A stretch of DNA of 64,000 bases from Populus alba (taxonomy: Eukaryota; Streptophyta; Magnoliopsida; Malpighiales; Salicaceae): positions 2,797,501 through 2,861,500 of the forward strand of contig NC_133289.1 in NCBI RefSeq assembly GCF_005239225.2, read 5' to 3'. The position numbers and the translations under genes are program-made. The notes under the pieces are model-generated. The model saw nothing but the letters and a program-made list of their open reading frames with translations, searched no databases and was not told the origin of the DNA. Shown in pieces: positions 1 to 13,723 of the stretch (position 1 is its first letter; each line of letters begins with the position of its first letter).

Positions 1-424
1 AACAATTGACACCATCCTAGCATCTTGGAGCATCTCAATTAAAACAACTATTAAAAGAAGCTATTTTTATGAAAATCATCAAAATCAATATCTCAACTTT
101 ATAAAGTATCAAATCCATCTAAATTTACTTCAAATCTCCATGGATTTGTGGGGAATATTAGAAAATATAATTTAGAGAAGATTATGGAGTAGTTAGAATT
201 AACCAAAAAATCGAACAAGATCATTTAATTAGGATCTTAATTAGAGGTGATTAAGATCAAATTATTTATTAGATGACTATTATCGATAGATATAAGTCTC
301 TCTTTTTGACTAAGCATATGGTTTTGCATTGGATAATAATTTGTATTAGTGGAAAGTGGACATCAAGATTAGTTAATTATAAAGTACCGAAGAAAGTTTC
401 AATTTGAATTAGCAGTGTTTTTAA

Positions 425-586
425 TCAAATTAAATCGACATTGGTATTCGTAATAACACCCGGAGTAAGCATTTCCATGCCTTTGGCATTCGCAAAATCA
501 AAATATTCCATTAATTTTGACTGAAATCCTTCGAAACCTGTGCTCAGCACTTTTCCTTCACGATAAGGTAAAGCAAATCGGTATAC
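425..586 (-). CDS. Probable terminal coding exon of an unrecognised gene
   Basis: Read on the minus strand, an acceptor-like TTGTTAG precedes position 586. From there a frame of 53 codons runs without a stop to TGA at 425-427. The peptide begins VYRFALPYREGKVL and ends GVITNTNVDLI. Its composition looks like a globular protein, with mixed charged and aromatic residues and no low complexity, and codon use is unlike the AT-rich surroundings. The segment is exactly 162 nt, so a phase-0 junction fits. I did not find convincing upstream exons between 600 and 1400 and do not recognise the family. It could be the last exon of a gene whose other exons are diverged, or a relic left after transposition. 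No function is proposed. Confidence 0.4.
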   Translation of the reverse strand, partial: VYRFALPYREGKVLSTGFEGFQSKLMEYFDFANAKGMEMLTPGVITNTNVDLI

Positions 587-3500
587 CTAACAAAATGTAT
601 AGCTTCAAGCTTAGATCAAAAGAGTACTGAGTAAATATGAGACAAGGAATGAGGTTGAAAGGTGATAATATATATATATTATATATATATATTATTTTTG
701 TTGGGTAGATACACATGCATGTTCAGAGGATGTGAAATTGGTATTGAAAGCAAAAGGAGCTGGTTTTCCATGTGCCAAAAGAGCTCCCTCCTTTAACCTC
801 TGTGCACGTGCTAGTAATAGAAGCCAACAGATGACATAAATACAAAGCCAGAATTCTTAAGGCATAACCTTGTCTTCTCTTCTTTTTTGAGAAGCAAAAT
901 GTTTTATAGCACCAATCAAAGCGAAATAGGAGATTATGAATCAAACCTCATCCAAAAAAGCTTTATAGCTCCAATATAGACGAATAAAGATAAAAAATAA
1001 AATAAAACAAAAAGAAGCTACCTAACCAAAATATATAGGGAAACAAAAACAAAATCAGACTGCAATAAAGAAATTGCATGACTACTAGGGAGCACAAGAG
1101 TCAATTTCTTTTCCTCTCTTCTCTTCTTCTTCGTCTTCTTCTTTTTTAATTTCCTCTCAGAATAGTATAACAATTTCCATTTTCTGGTTCACTGAACATG
1201 TTCCATCGCCACTATTTATCACTAGCTAGTAGCCCTCAATTACCAGCGGCGGCGGCTAGGCTCTTTTCGCTTTCAGCTTTTATCAGTGTACCGCAGCCTA
1301 CCAAGACGGCCAGAAAGTCTGATTTTTTTTTTTGTTGGTGACTGAACCGAATCAGCAGTGCCTGCCCTAGATAGTTACTTCTTGCCAAATTTTTCTTAGT
1401 GTGAATATAATTGATTTACGCTGCAATGGACCTTCCTTAAATATCTTTAGGATGAGATCAAGAGAAAGAGAGGCTAAATGGGACCATATATACTTAGAGC
1501 TTTTGATTCTTCGCATTGATGTAATTTAGGTGAAGCATTATCGGCAGAAAATTAATTTGCAGTACTGATTTTAATCATCTTGAGCATCAAACAGAAGAAG
1601 GATTTCGTATCAGAGGAAAACAATTTAGCATTTTAGTGATTTGGGGTGGGCGGGCGGGGACTACTTTGCCTGTAATGGCGAATCAAAACGTCGCCGAAGG
1701 AAGAGAAAGTGTCATGTTTTGTCTTTTAGCAAACAAAAAAACAAAAGAAAAAAGATTGCATCAAATGCCCAAAAAAAACACGTGACAATTTCACTCGAGT
1801 TTCATTGGATATCCAATATGCCTTCTGAGTAGATTAGGTTTTTATCCAGCTGATTAGTGTCAAATCAAATCAAAGATGGATAAAAGAGAGGGAGGGGTTC
1901 ACCTACCCCATCACTTGATCCAGCCTTCACCCGATTATTTAACTTGTTTCTATTTTATGAATTTATAATTTATTTATTTTAATTTTTTTTTCATATTCAT
2001 GGAGTGTTTTTATGATTTTATATATATATCTTTGAAGTTTAGAATCTATTTTTATTATTTATAATTTATGGATAGAGATGTAGTTTTTTTATGAAAAGAT
2101 GTAGTTTTCTTAAAAAAATCTTATCTAGATTGTTTTTTTTATAAAGTTAATTTAAAAAATAAATAAATCAAATCAAGTATCTAAAGGATACTTGTTGGGT
2201 GAAGAAACTCCTCCACCTGACCATATTTGACTGTGTTAGACATGTAGATAGGCGATGAATTTAGATATTTAGAATTGAAATGGATGGAACAAAATCTAGT
2301 TCCAACCCAGTCCATTGCCATCATTGATCAAAACCATCTAAAATCATGATATTTACATGACATTAATGTATTTTACCTCAGTGAACAGCTTCCAAATTTT
2401 GATCTCGTGCACTCTTGTGAAGGTAAGAGCTTTCCTGTGTATTTTACGAAAAGAAAGGGAAAAAAAAAAAAGCCTTTTATGTGCTTAATAAACTTCTCTA
2501 ATTATCTTCTCTCGCATTTCAAGTTTTCAACTTTGTTTTTAATGTATTGAAAATTAAAGGGTGTTTATGGGAGTAAATGAGTCGTTACTCTACAGATAAA
2601 TAGATAATAAAAGATAAATCAAATCTGTAACCTACCAAAAACAACAAGAACATTTGTACTCAGACTCAGACTAAAAAGTATTTTTTTTTATTATTTTCTC
2701 TCTTGTTTCTCTCACCTCTTTATATATATTAATTAGTTCTCAAAATAGGAAAACAAAATCTTCCACGCCAACGTTTAATACTAATTGTTAGCACTTAAGG
2801 GAACAAATAAATATCCAAGAGGTGGAAAGCTCATGCGTTAAACGAGATTCATTCATGTTGAAAAAATATTTATTTTTTTATATAGTTTATTATAGCACGA
2901 CATAAAATGATGGTTTCTTTAGAAAAAAAACGCATTCGCTCAATTTATTCAAACATCTAACCCTTTATTGTCGTTTCATTATGTGATGGTATTTTTTTTC
3001 TAAATGTAGGATCAGATAACTTGGTGCAATGAATCATCTAGAAAAACATGTCATATGTCAATTTGCATTTATCATATTATATTGGTCATTGGCCACATAT
3101 TATTTAGAACCAATAAACTCTCGATATGTTGGGTTTGACTCCCACAAAACGTTCATATGCGAGAGTCAAAGTTTTTATCAGCCCTTGATTTTTGGGATCT
3201 ATACGTGTTCTATGGAACCATTTTCTCTTCGTTTCTTTTTTCCTTCACTTTTTCTCGTAATTAAAGTCTAGATTTTCTCTATGATAATGTTTTTTAACAC
3301 TAAGATCAAGACACGTGATCTTAGAAATCTTATTTGATGAGCTTAATATTCCTTGTACATGGAAGTATCTAGGCACCGAAAGCTTATCTATTAGTCGGAT
3401 ATTATTGACTGGGGCATTATTTATTTTTCTGTTTGAAACGATGCATGGATGTATTTCAAAAATGTATTTAGTATAAAAAAAATTAATATTTTTTTTTATA

Positions 3501-5800
3501 ATTTTAATGTGCCGATGTTTAAAGTCGAACAATAAAACAAATCAACTATGCAAAAATGGTTATAAACTACATTAGGGATATTAAAAATAGTTTATTTTCA
3601 ACTAATCAGATTTTAAATATGTTTTTTAGAAATCACCAGTTCGAGTCTTACAAACCTCAGGATTATTGGAGACTTACATGATCGTTAATTTCAGAGCCCG
3701 CGAGATTAGTCGAGGTACGCACAAGCTAGTTTAGAGTTTTCAAACACCCACATTAATTAAAAAAAAAATTAATCCCTTTTAGAGTGTCAGTTAGTTTAAG
3801 ACAAATGCAAATAGTAACTATATCCTCGAACAATTTGAGAAATTATTAAGTATATTGTAACTGGTATGAAAATAATTTTCGAGTCCTATATTTTTATTAG
3901 AGTCAGAAGCACAATTCCTGATATGCTGAATAATTCCCCGTTCAAGTGAATGCATGCACGTTTGTGTTCATAATTAATATTCAAGGAACCAACGTGGCTA
4001 AACTTGAAATCTGGTACGTACGCCTTAAATTCTTAAGCTTGTTGCGAAAAATATCAATAGAATTACTTTGACATTGTTGTTTGAATGGGAATTTTATGTT
4101 GAAGGAGAATTATAGTGAATGTTAACTTGTGGTATATTGTGGAGAATTTAATTGGTTAGAAACAAATTATTTAAAAAAAAAAAGATTATTAATTGGGATA
4201 TAATATTTAAATTGGTTCTTCACCATCCAGTGTTAGTTTTGGCTATAAAATCTTTCTATGTATTATTACAAAGTCTTATCTACTTTTCTTTTATTCTTGT
4301 ATATAAAACTTTTTTTTTTCTTGCTAGTTTTTTATTAGGCACTAGCACCAATTAATATTAAAACCTGTACTATTATAAATATATAAAAATCTCAAAGGTA
4401 GCTTTTTTTTTTTTTTTTTTGCTACATAGTACACCACCATCACCACACTAGTGGTGACCAAACAAGAAGGAATTTCATGAAGGAGGCGTGGTAAATTTGT
4501 GCGTGTAATGTTTTATGTGTGTGTTTTTAATGGATAGCATCCTTTTCAACAGTTTTGACCTGTTGCCTGGGCAGAATTAGGAGGGGGCTGGCCCTGCCAG
4601 GAAAAACAAATTTTCAGCTTTTCTTTTCTAATAAATTAGATTTTTAATTCTAGAAATAAAATTAAAATTAAAATTGTGACTCCAAAAAAAGAAAAGCAGC
4701 ATTCCCCCGTATCTGCGCTTGTTGCAGCAGCAATCAATGACATGCATGAACATGGACCACGCGATAGTTGTCTAGATAATGCATGCCTTAAATTCCAAAA
4801 TAATTCCACAGTCCTTTGGCAGGACGAGTTCTACTGATGGTAATTATGGTGGCCAGGTGTGTGTATCGCAGACTTGATGACTTTTCACAGCGTTCCAATG
4901 GCGACATTTGAGTAAATGACTCTATAGCATGCATCAGCAATCACGAGTATATCAATAATGGCGTTTTACACAGTCTAAATCAGCTTAATGTGCCATTAAG
5001 TCCTTGTTAGGACTGGATTTATCATCGTTAAGATTACTTTTCATGAATTATCCAACGACGATTCACACAATAACACGAAAAAGTTTAGCCAAAAAGTCAA
5101 TTTTTGTTGTAGCTTGATTTTTGTTTCCATTTACTTGTAAACCCATCACCACATATATATATATATATATAGGCAATTATAATTATAATTATAATTTAGC
5201 CTGATTGGATTGACCAAAGGTTAAAAGTTGCTCCAAGTGTACGCAGAAGAGGAACTAGAGTTTTGAAATGGGACAGGCCTATAAAAAAAATCAGGATAAA
5301 ATTAAAAATAAAATCAATTAAATTAATTCTTAATTTTTGGTACAAGAAATATGTGTATTTTTTTTTTTTAACATAAATCTTAACTTGAAGGGTTTACATT
5401 AATTTGTGATGCCATTTGTAATTTAGATGTTTCGCCTAAATTTTTCAATTTAATTAAGTAATATAATTATTATTTTTTTCGAACACACTCTCAAGTCCTG
5501 AAACGGTGCATGTAAATGAAATAATATTTTTCGTTGGGTATGTGATCAGTTAATTTATTTATATGATCGTTTTATACTTGGAAAAAAATCAAAGTCCAGA
5601 TTTGAATTTATAAAATTTCATTACTTAATTAGAAGAGAAAGAGATTTCTTAGTGTATGAATTGTCTTGGTCTAATTGATTGTGCTCCCCCATTAACTAAA
5701 ATTAAGATCTTTTATTAGGCATAGAATAAACAGAGAAATTGCATTAACCGCCATTAATTAATAGTCATTATTTATTAGCTATATCATTCAGATTAGCTGA
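587..5800. other. Gene-poor AT-rich spacer
   Basis: I see no gene I can support here. The stretch holds AT microsatellites (about 668-692 and 5153-5171), long T runs (about 4402-4420), and a SINE-like relic at 3636-3768. A 47-codon ATG frame at 1198-1341 follows a CT-rich leader, but nothing supports its expression. Confidence 0.6.
3636..3768 (+). repeat. SINE-like relic
   Basis: A GTTCGAGTCT stretch at 3639-3648 matches a pol III B box. It is followed by a body with motifs such as 'CTCAGGATTATTGGAG' and 'GAGATTAGTCGAGGTACGC', and by an A-rich tail at about 3757-3768. This layout (B box, short body, A tail) is that of a tRNA-derived SINE. I could not place a convincing A box upstream, so the 5' end is uncertain and the copy may be truncated. 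Confidence 0.45.
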
Positions 5801-5818
5801 ATCAGGACATAGCTAGCA

Positions 5819-5884
5819 TTAGGGTTTGAAAGGGACTAATAAACTAATAACCAGTTGGCCTAATTACAATTCTCTAACCCTAAA
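5819..5884. promoter_or_regulatory. Pair of telo-box motifs upstream of OSR-like gene 1
   Basis: TTAGGGTTT at 5819-5827 and AACCCTAAA at 5876-5884 are telo-box-type elements in opposite orientation, about 190-260 bp before the ATG at 6077. Telo-boxes are known in promoters of plant growth and translation genes. Their role here is inferred from position only. Confidence 0.35.
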
Positions 5885-5987
5885 TTCGATCTTTTAACTT
5901 CTCGTTAATTCTCTACATAAACATCCCTTCAGTAACCTGAAATCAAGTCCTTCTCTTGAACACTAAATGCTACAACAATGGAGGCCC

Positions 5988-6077
5988 ATGAAAATGAGTA
6001 ATTATGAGCTGGAAATCGAGGCGGGCTGGTGTTATTTGACTTGCAGAAAGAGAAAATTCAGCAAGCGCAAAGTTTGA
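5988..6077 (+). other. uORF abutting the OSR-like gene 1 start
   Basis: ATG at 5988 opens a 29-codon frame (MKMSNYELEI...) whose TGA (6075-6077) shares its last base with the ATG of the OSR-like gene in a TGATG arrangement. A shorter frame, ATG 5978 to TAA 6001 (MEAHENE), overlaps it. If the transcript starts upstream of 5978, both would burden translation of the main frame. A CAG acceptor-like site in 'TTGACTTGCAG' near 6045 leaves open that part of the leader is spliced out. Confidence 0.4.
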
Positions 6078-6283
6078 TGGTAAGCTATTGTAGAACAAGC
6101 TGTTTTGTCGTGGTTATGGTTGTGTTGACTATCTCTATTCTAGTTCTACCACTGGTGCTGCCACCATTACCACCGCCACCTTTGGTTCTTCTCTTTGTAC
6201 CACTCATGATCTTGTCCCTTCTTGTTTTATTGGCCTTAAGGTCATCACAAATGCCCAACATGGACACCACTGCTGCAGTTTGA
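6077..6283 (+). CDS. ARGOS/OSR family small membrane protein (copy 1)
   Basis: This is a single-exon frame of 68 residues starting MVSYCRTSCF. A hydrophobic segment (about residues 10-28) is followed by the proline-rich turn LPPLPPPP (about 28-35) and a second hydrophobic segment (about 36-54), then a short polar tail. The arrangement of two membrane helices around PPLPPPP defines the OSR domain of the plant ARGOS, ARL and OSR proteins. These promote organ growth and dampen ethylene signalling at ER/Golgi membranes. I start at the ATG at 6077 because the longer frame to its left has no ATG in phase. It is shorter at the N-terminus than Arabidopsis ARGOS, as OSR1-type members are. It shares YC+TS near the start and the LxLLVxLAxxSS ending with the copies at 16076 and 22146. 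Assignment rests on motif recognition; expression cannot be judged. Confidence 0.8.
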   Translation: MVSYCRTSCFVVVMVVLTISILVLPLVLPPLPPPPLVLLFVPLMILSLLVLLALRSSQMPNMDTTAAV

Positions 6284-7806
6284 TAACAAAAGGCATACTG
6301 ATTTCTCTCCTCTCTCTTCTACGATCCTTTGTTTCTCTGTATAGAGCCTTCTGGTGGTTCATCCAAGAGAACTGGCCCTGATACATATCCGTGTTGCAAG
6401 ATTAAATCTGTACATCAAGATTATGCTTGATATATCATTTCCCTTGTTGTTTTCTTGCCTTAAATCCATCACAAACTTTTTTTTGGTTTTACATTCTTCT
6501 TTTAATTAATCAATTTATGAGGTGATTCTAATTCTCTGATGATCATGTAAAAATTCTTGAAGAAAGAGGAGAGATCATACAAGCTCTCAAGTATACTTTC
6601 CAGTATTGTGTGTGATGCATGGAGTGTATAAAAAGAAGCATTTGGTAATTATTGCTACTTCCTGAATATGCAAGATGGTGATGAAGATTCTCCATAGCGA
6701 TGCTACTTGCTTTCTACTTGATTATCCGAACAAGGCATAGCCCAAGTCATTTCATTGCTGTACGTATTGCACCATAGAACAATATGGCTTTTAGTTTCTG
6801 GTAAATGTAGAGCAATGGCCTTTAGTTACTTGGGGCAAGAGATCAAATCCATTCATAAGATGATTTTTTTTTTCAAATTGCATTTTAATCCCACAGCCTG
6901 ATTAAGATTGCATCGTATGGACTCATAAGAGCGATGAAGATTTGGGGATTGGAATTTCACGGGCTAGTATGCGCAGGCACCCTTGAACACACTTATATGT
7001 ATGGATTCGAGAATTTGTGAGATTTTCTTGTTTCAACGGAAAGTAGAAATAATATTTTGGCATCTTCTTCTCTGTAATGTTTATGCATTTCTCTTACAAA
7101 ATTCTCCATGCAATGACGAATCCATGATTTGATTGTTGATTTTCTGATGGAAAATCTAGATTGGTAAAAAAACCGTCATGTATAATATATCTCCATCTGT
7201 TTACAGCTCAAGACCCAACCTAGGGTCAATCTGGCCTGGGGCTTGGGTTGAGCGGGTTTATACAAGGCAATCTAAGCTAAGATTGTAAAAAAAAGGAAAA
7301 AAAAAAAAACCCACAACATCAGGCTTTAGGTCAGCAGATCATAACAATGTCATGCATTTTGCGTCAAGGTTCAAAAGCTTAGTGGAAAAGTGACGCGAAT
7401 GCTAGCACTTACAATGTCAAAATAAATTCCAGCTATTCACATAAGAGGAGTAGAGCACAAAGCCGCAGGGATTCAATGTACTAAGTGCGATAGATATTCT
7501 CAAATTAAGGTAATCTGCTGTCCAACTTGCACGATACAAGGGGTATATATAAACAATTAATATTGGTAAAGTACTGTGTTTTTTTATTGATTTTGGCTCG
7601 AGGGTTCCTGTAATCCTTGCCCCAATCTAGCCATTATTAAGGTAATTTTAAATTTTGAGAATTGTGTTCGTTTGTGTATACAATATCAAAAGGCAAAGAG
7701 GTCCAGCTATTTGGTTGTTAATTTAAATATCCTTTCTAATATTATATCTTAGTTAGGTATCACTCCTCCTTCAAAATCAGCCTGGAACTGAACAATCTCC
7801 CGTGTG

Positions 7807-7840
<34 letters not shown>

Positions 7841-10800
7841 GGAAGATGAAGCCTGAATATTTTTATCAACTGTGTGCCCATTTCTGATCTGTAATTTGAA
7901 GGATTCTGGTTTTTACAGCTCTTTTTTATTTTCTAGAAGACAGGTCTTAGACGCCACAGCACGCTTCGAGTTGTAGTCATTAATTAATACTGGAAAGAAA
8001 GAAAGCAGGTAAGAGAAGATAATTAACGAACTAATAAAGTAATTAACTAGTATTAAGGTAGAATTCAAGTGGTATTTCCGAGAATCAACTTGGATTATTA
8101 TGTAATCCCGACAAGATTTTGTGTTCATATTCTTTGTAGAAACCACCTAAATAAATAAATAATAGTGTCTTGAGAAACAAAGAGAGATGCATTGAATCTA
8201 AGACAAAGAGATAAAAAAGATGACAACCACTTGCATCACCTTTGGTAATTTACAATTTACATGAAACTAGTTGAATATCATAGACAAATTAATAAAAAAT
8301 GAAACTATTTTTTTTATATGGGACCATAGCATAGTGCTTTATGCTGATGAACAACCCATGACTAAAGAGATTGCACACGCACACGAGTGCGTTTGTGTGT
8401 GTGTGTGTGTGTGCTGGGCATTTTGAATAATTCAATAATTTTAATGCGGGCCATTAGCTAAGTTTCCAATAACTAGTCCACAAGTATCACCAGATTATCA
8501 TCTTTGAGTGCTGCAAGAATATATATGTCAAACACGTCTTTTATTTGAATTTTATATACATCTAAGTAGTTGTTGTAATATCTTCTTAATATCTATATAT
8601 TCTCAAAAACATATATCTTCTTAACTAATATCGAAATTTAATATGCATAAAAAGGGAATTTTTTTAATAACAAGGATAAGGAAGAAAAAACATTGTTTCA
8701 CATAAGTAGTTAAGGTTGTGTTTAGTTTAGTGTTCTATAACAAAGTAGATGAATACATAAACAAAACAAAAAAAAAATACATATTTAATTGCGTTGATGA
8801 AAAACAAAGACATATAAAAAAAAATTATAACATTTTTCATTTTATTACAAAAGAAATATAGACTATGAAGATATATATAGATGACATATCTCCCTATAAC
8901 TACCATTTTAAAAAGATGAAAATTTATTTCAAAACTAGAGATAAATTTATTTTATATTTTTAACTTTGTCTTCTCAGCTATATATGGTTTTTATTTTTTT
9001 TTGTATGTGTTTACTTTACTCTAGAATATTAACTATATGTAACCTAAACACACAAAAATATATGTATGAATCTATGAAATCCCAAAACACACACATATTT
9101 CTCATCAATGGGGGATTAAGGTTGGAATTTGAAGGGTTTATTTTTATGATTCAATTAATTTTTAAAATTGCTTTTTGTTTGACAAAATATTAAATTAATG
9201 GTTTTTAAATAGTTTTAAAAGGTTTTGATGCAATAATATTAAAAATTAATATATATATATATATATATTAAAAAAATATTATTTTAATATATTTTTAATT
9301 AAAAATATTTTAAAAAAACATTATTAAATACACATATAGTACTTATAGTGCTTTTCTGTTTTCATGCAACCACGATAATTCATCATAAGCCTTACTCGTA
9401 CGTGAAAGAGAGAAAAATATTATACCAAGTACTAGATAATCATTGGGAAAGTGAGTTATTTTTATAAACGGAAGCCTAGATTCAAGTGCAACACATTATT
9501 CCTACAAACTGCATGAATTGAATTAGGCTATGTTAAGAAATAATATTGAGAAAATAGACGTCACTATAAATAAATCAACTTACCATAAAGTTTTGTTTTA
9601 GAATATATACATAGAGAGAGTTCTTTAATAAAAATTGTTATAAAATCAAATATTTATACCTTGACGGTCTCACTAAACATTTTAAATTATTAGGCTAAAT
9701 TGATTTTTTAACATGAATATTATAATTCTAATAACTAACAATCATAAGTTTAAATCATATTATATTTATTTTTTAATTAAAATATAATTAATAAGTTGAA
9801 TTAGATATTTCACTGTTAACAACAATCTTAAAAGGAAATATATACTTTCCCAAATCCTCAAAGACTGTTTTCATCAATAATTCAGCATTTATGGTTGATA
9901 CCTAGAGTCCCATACCTAACATCGCAAATTGTTGCTAACTTATTAATGCCAATTGTAATTTTATTATGTTTTTTTATCCCTCCATCAAACAACTTGTAAA
10001 CGTGAAATAAAACTTTTAGATCTGTTGTAATATAGCTGGCTATAGGTGAGCAAGTGGCATTCTATGGTTTGTATTAATTGTTTTGTGAACCCATGTGCAA
10101 AGGATGGAATTTTTTACATTAATGTTATTTTTAAACTATTAATCTACACATCAATCGAGAATTTTTTTTCAATAATTTTTAAAAGGATAGCATAATACAT
10201 AATTCAAATTGGTGCTGTGTTCATTAAAATCATATATTTAAAGTTGGTTTAATGAATTGATTTGGAAAACCTAGAACCTGGCCAAGGTTAATTTTAATTG
10301 AATTTAATAAGACATCAACTTGATAAAAACTTGTTAATCTTGGTGGATTTTAATAATTTGATTAACCCATTCAAACCCAATCCAAACCAGATAAGTTTAA
10401 CACCAAGAAGATAATAAAAAGAACAAAATGATATTATTTTAAAAATGATTGATTTATTTTAACTTGGTAACTCATCGATTAATTTGATTACTTAAACAGT
10501 TGAACAATTTATTTTTTTTTCATTTTCTAACTTCCAAGAACTATCTTGGGAAATTTTAATAATTTGGGTTAATATTTGGTTTTTCAACCTGATTTTGAGT
10601 TATTGAGATCATAAATGCATTTATTTAAGTCTTTATGATGATTGTCAGATGTTTTTCATGTTAAAAATGGATTTTTTTAGTCTAGAAATTTTCTCCTTTG
10701 GTTTTTTAGCCACCTTTATAGAGCCTAATTTTGAAAAGCATATGACAAGTTATATGTTACATTTTACACACACACACACGAGGAGTCATTTTAAAAAAAA

Positions 10801-13723
10801 AAAAAAAAGTTCATTCACGCAAGCATAGGTTGGGAGACCCACATGCATGAGCTTTGTTTTTTAAAAGCTCAGGTACTTTAAAGTCATCCAAGCCAAGCCC
10901 ATTTACCTGGTTTTTTTATTATTATTTTTTTTTATTTTTTTATAAGTCTAGATTTAAATAAATTATAAAAAATTATTATTCAATCGTGTCATCTTTCACA
11001 AAAAAAAAAAATATTATAGGTTTTTGTGTAAATTTTAACTTTATTTTCTTCAATTAAAATGTGCCTAATATATATATATATATAAAAACACTCATGGATA
11101 TTTTATTAACATAAATTTTATGTTTTTTAAGATTTGTTAATATATTTTTATATAATTTTATCACATTTATCAATGTTTTTTTTCTTCAACCATATACAAA
11201 ATATTGTGACTTTGTTTGAATTTTTTATTTTAAATTTTCTTTTAAAACCATAATAGATTTTTATTTACAAAACAGTGCTTATATTTTATAAAAACATCAC
11301 AATATTAGGTTAATCATTTGTTTTACAAGTGTTTATTTTTTATATTATTAAATAAAAATTAATTAAAAAAAAACACAAAGTCAAATCAGGAGATTTTCAA
11401 GTTTGATACAGTGGGCTTAGATTTAATAATAGTGTTAAAAAAATTTTATATAGCATAAACATTATTTTTTTTACAATAAAAAAGAATTTTGTCCAACCGG
11501 GAAAGAAGTAATTTCTTATTAAACCAATTAAGTATTGAGCTCCCATGTCGTCAATTTGTTGATGCCAGAGTTTCTAAAGCTTGAAGAAAACCCTAGCCAA
11601 GGATTCAATTTCTTATTAAACCTTTGAATATAGAAAGATTGCACATCGATCCAAGTGCATGCATCTCAATTCTTCATCAACCCTATCTCCTTCCCGTTCT
11701 TAATATTCTACCAATCTTATGCGTCACACACGTAATTAAGAGCTTAATTTTAAAGAAATATATAGATTAAAAAAGATATTCAGTAATGATCATCAGCATC
11801 GTGGCCAAACAATTCCACACCTTCGACATCCAACTTGTCCTCTATATTAGGAATTGGTCAAGAAGCAAGCCTAAATCCGGCCTTCAAATAACATGATAAG
11901 GCAAGAGTACTCCTTTGAAAGAAACTTTCAAAATGTTACGTAGACTTTCTGGGGGAAAAAAAAGGGGGAGAAAATTGATAAAATAAAAAATTATGGTGAA
12001 GAAGAAAGGAAGAAAAGAACCCAAGATTTAAGAAAGGTGAAAATGATTTTTTCAAAATGTTATGGTGTCTTTTGCAAAATATTTTATTTTTTTTTATTTA
12101 GTATTTAAATATGAAATAATATGGCATTTTTATTTTAAATAAATAAACTTTTTAATAATATATCTTGTTATATTAATTTTGATAAAACCTTATCAAATAT
12201 TACAAGCTCCGCTCCTGATAACAGATTAAGGTTTAAAACAGGCTCATCAAGCAGAATCTATAAGAAATCAAGAAGCAAAAGACACCGTTACAAATTATAA
12301 TTATATTTTCTAATAGTTCTTGTTAATTTATTCATGATCAAAGCTGGAAGATTTCTTATTTTGCTGAACTCTTGTTGATCCGTTATCAAATGAGACTAAT
12401 AATAAAACATTGACAGTACGAATTGTGGTTTTTGGAGTGTAAATAGAAGGATTAAAGCAGTTTTCTTTTTTGCTAATGAAGCAATTAAGACATTGAGACA
12501 CTAGAGTAGAAGATCGGGAATACTTTAGGGATCAAAACGTATTATTACCTCTAAGCAGCTCGTTTGGGCTGGTAGGTATTCAAAATGCTAGTGGGCCTTA
12601 TTCTTCTTATGGTAACTCATTAAAGCTTAAGGGTATGAATCCATGCAAAGTTACAGTAGATCCTTTTCCTCTTTCATCAATTTAGATTCAAACCAGTTTT
12701 AAAAACTCTTGCTAAGTTGCAACTTAAATAAAATAAAAACTGACAATAAAAAATAAATTAGATAATAAAAAATTATTTAGTATTGTTATTACATCAACTT
12801 TAACGAGTTTAACTTTAAAATTTCTTGATCTGACTTAAATCCATTATCTGAACGATAATAAAATATTGTTATAACTAAACCTCAATTAATCCAACGACTG
12901 TTACCAGCATTTTACATATTCTAAATGATTAATCACCCAAAAAAACATTTTTTAAAAAAAATAATATTATTTTAACTAAAAATAATTGAGCTACATGAAA
13001 TCAATAATTCAATTTTTTTCAGAACAAGTTCTTGAGTGGATGTCCATCAGGCATGGAGATCGGAACTTTTTTCAAAAAAAAAAAAAAAAAAAGAGGTGAA
13101 GATGGGGTACACCGTACGTACACCTTAATTAATTAGTTCATACATAAAAAAGTGGACTCGTTTTTTTTTTTTTTAATTAATACAAAAAAAAGTGGACTCA
13201 TTTAAAACATGTTAATGTGGTTTCCTGCCAAAAGTGTTTTCTGGGTGTGACTGCCTGCTCTACCCTAATAGGGCAGCCATTGAATTTGAAGCCTGAAAAA
13301 AGAGAGGCAAAGAGACGGACACATCAGAAGTTTCAGCATCCATTGCAGCAGCTTGCTAAAACAGAGTACTCGATGTCCCACACGTAACTGGCAATTCCCT
13401 CGACATCAATTAAATTTCCACGAAATTTCTTAGTTTCTTTTTTCAAAATACTTCACCGGACCGGAAGGAATATATGCTCCAATTACAGCAGATTTATTCA
13501 TATCTTTTAATTTTCTGAATTCAAATATTAAGAAGAATTCCACGCTCAAGAAATTTCCACGGAAATCATGATAAGAAAGACCTTTTTGCTGTCGAGACTT
13601 GAGAAAACCAAAATCCTTTTATTTCTTTAGGATAATGCTACAACCACCCTGAGAGTGCGACCCGATGTAGGTTTTAAATTATGGATTAGACGAGATAATT
13701 AGAGTTCATCCGTATAAATTTTT
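6284..13723. other. Gene-poor repeat-rich spacer
   Basis: No coding gene could be supported. Visible items are a T homopolymer of about 30 bases at 7808-7839, a GT microsatellite at about 8393-8412, an AT microsatellite near 9250-9268 inside a degraded MITE-like relic (about 9190-9335), and a CA run near 10771-10779. Degenerate 'AACCC...AACTTGG' relics lie near 7215-7260 and 10255-10400. Short open frames here are AT-rich and look random. Confidence 0.6.

Noticed and set aside
1198..1341. A 47-codon ATG frame (MFHRHYLSLA...) after a CT-rich leader
   Set aside because: It resembles a targeting peptide in composition, but ends in a T homopolymer and has no evident continuation or homologue that I recognise.
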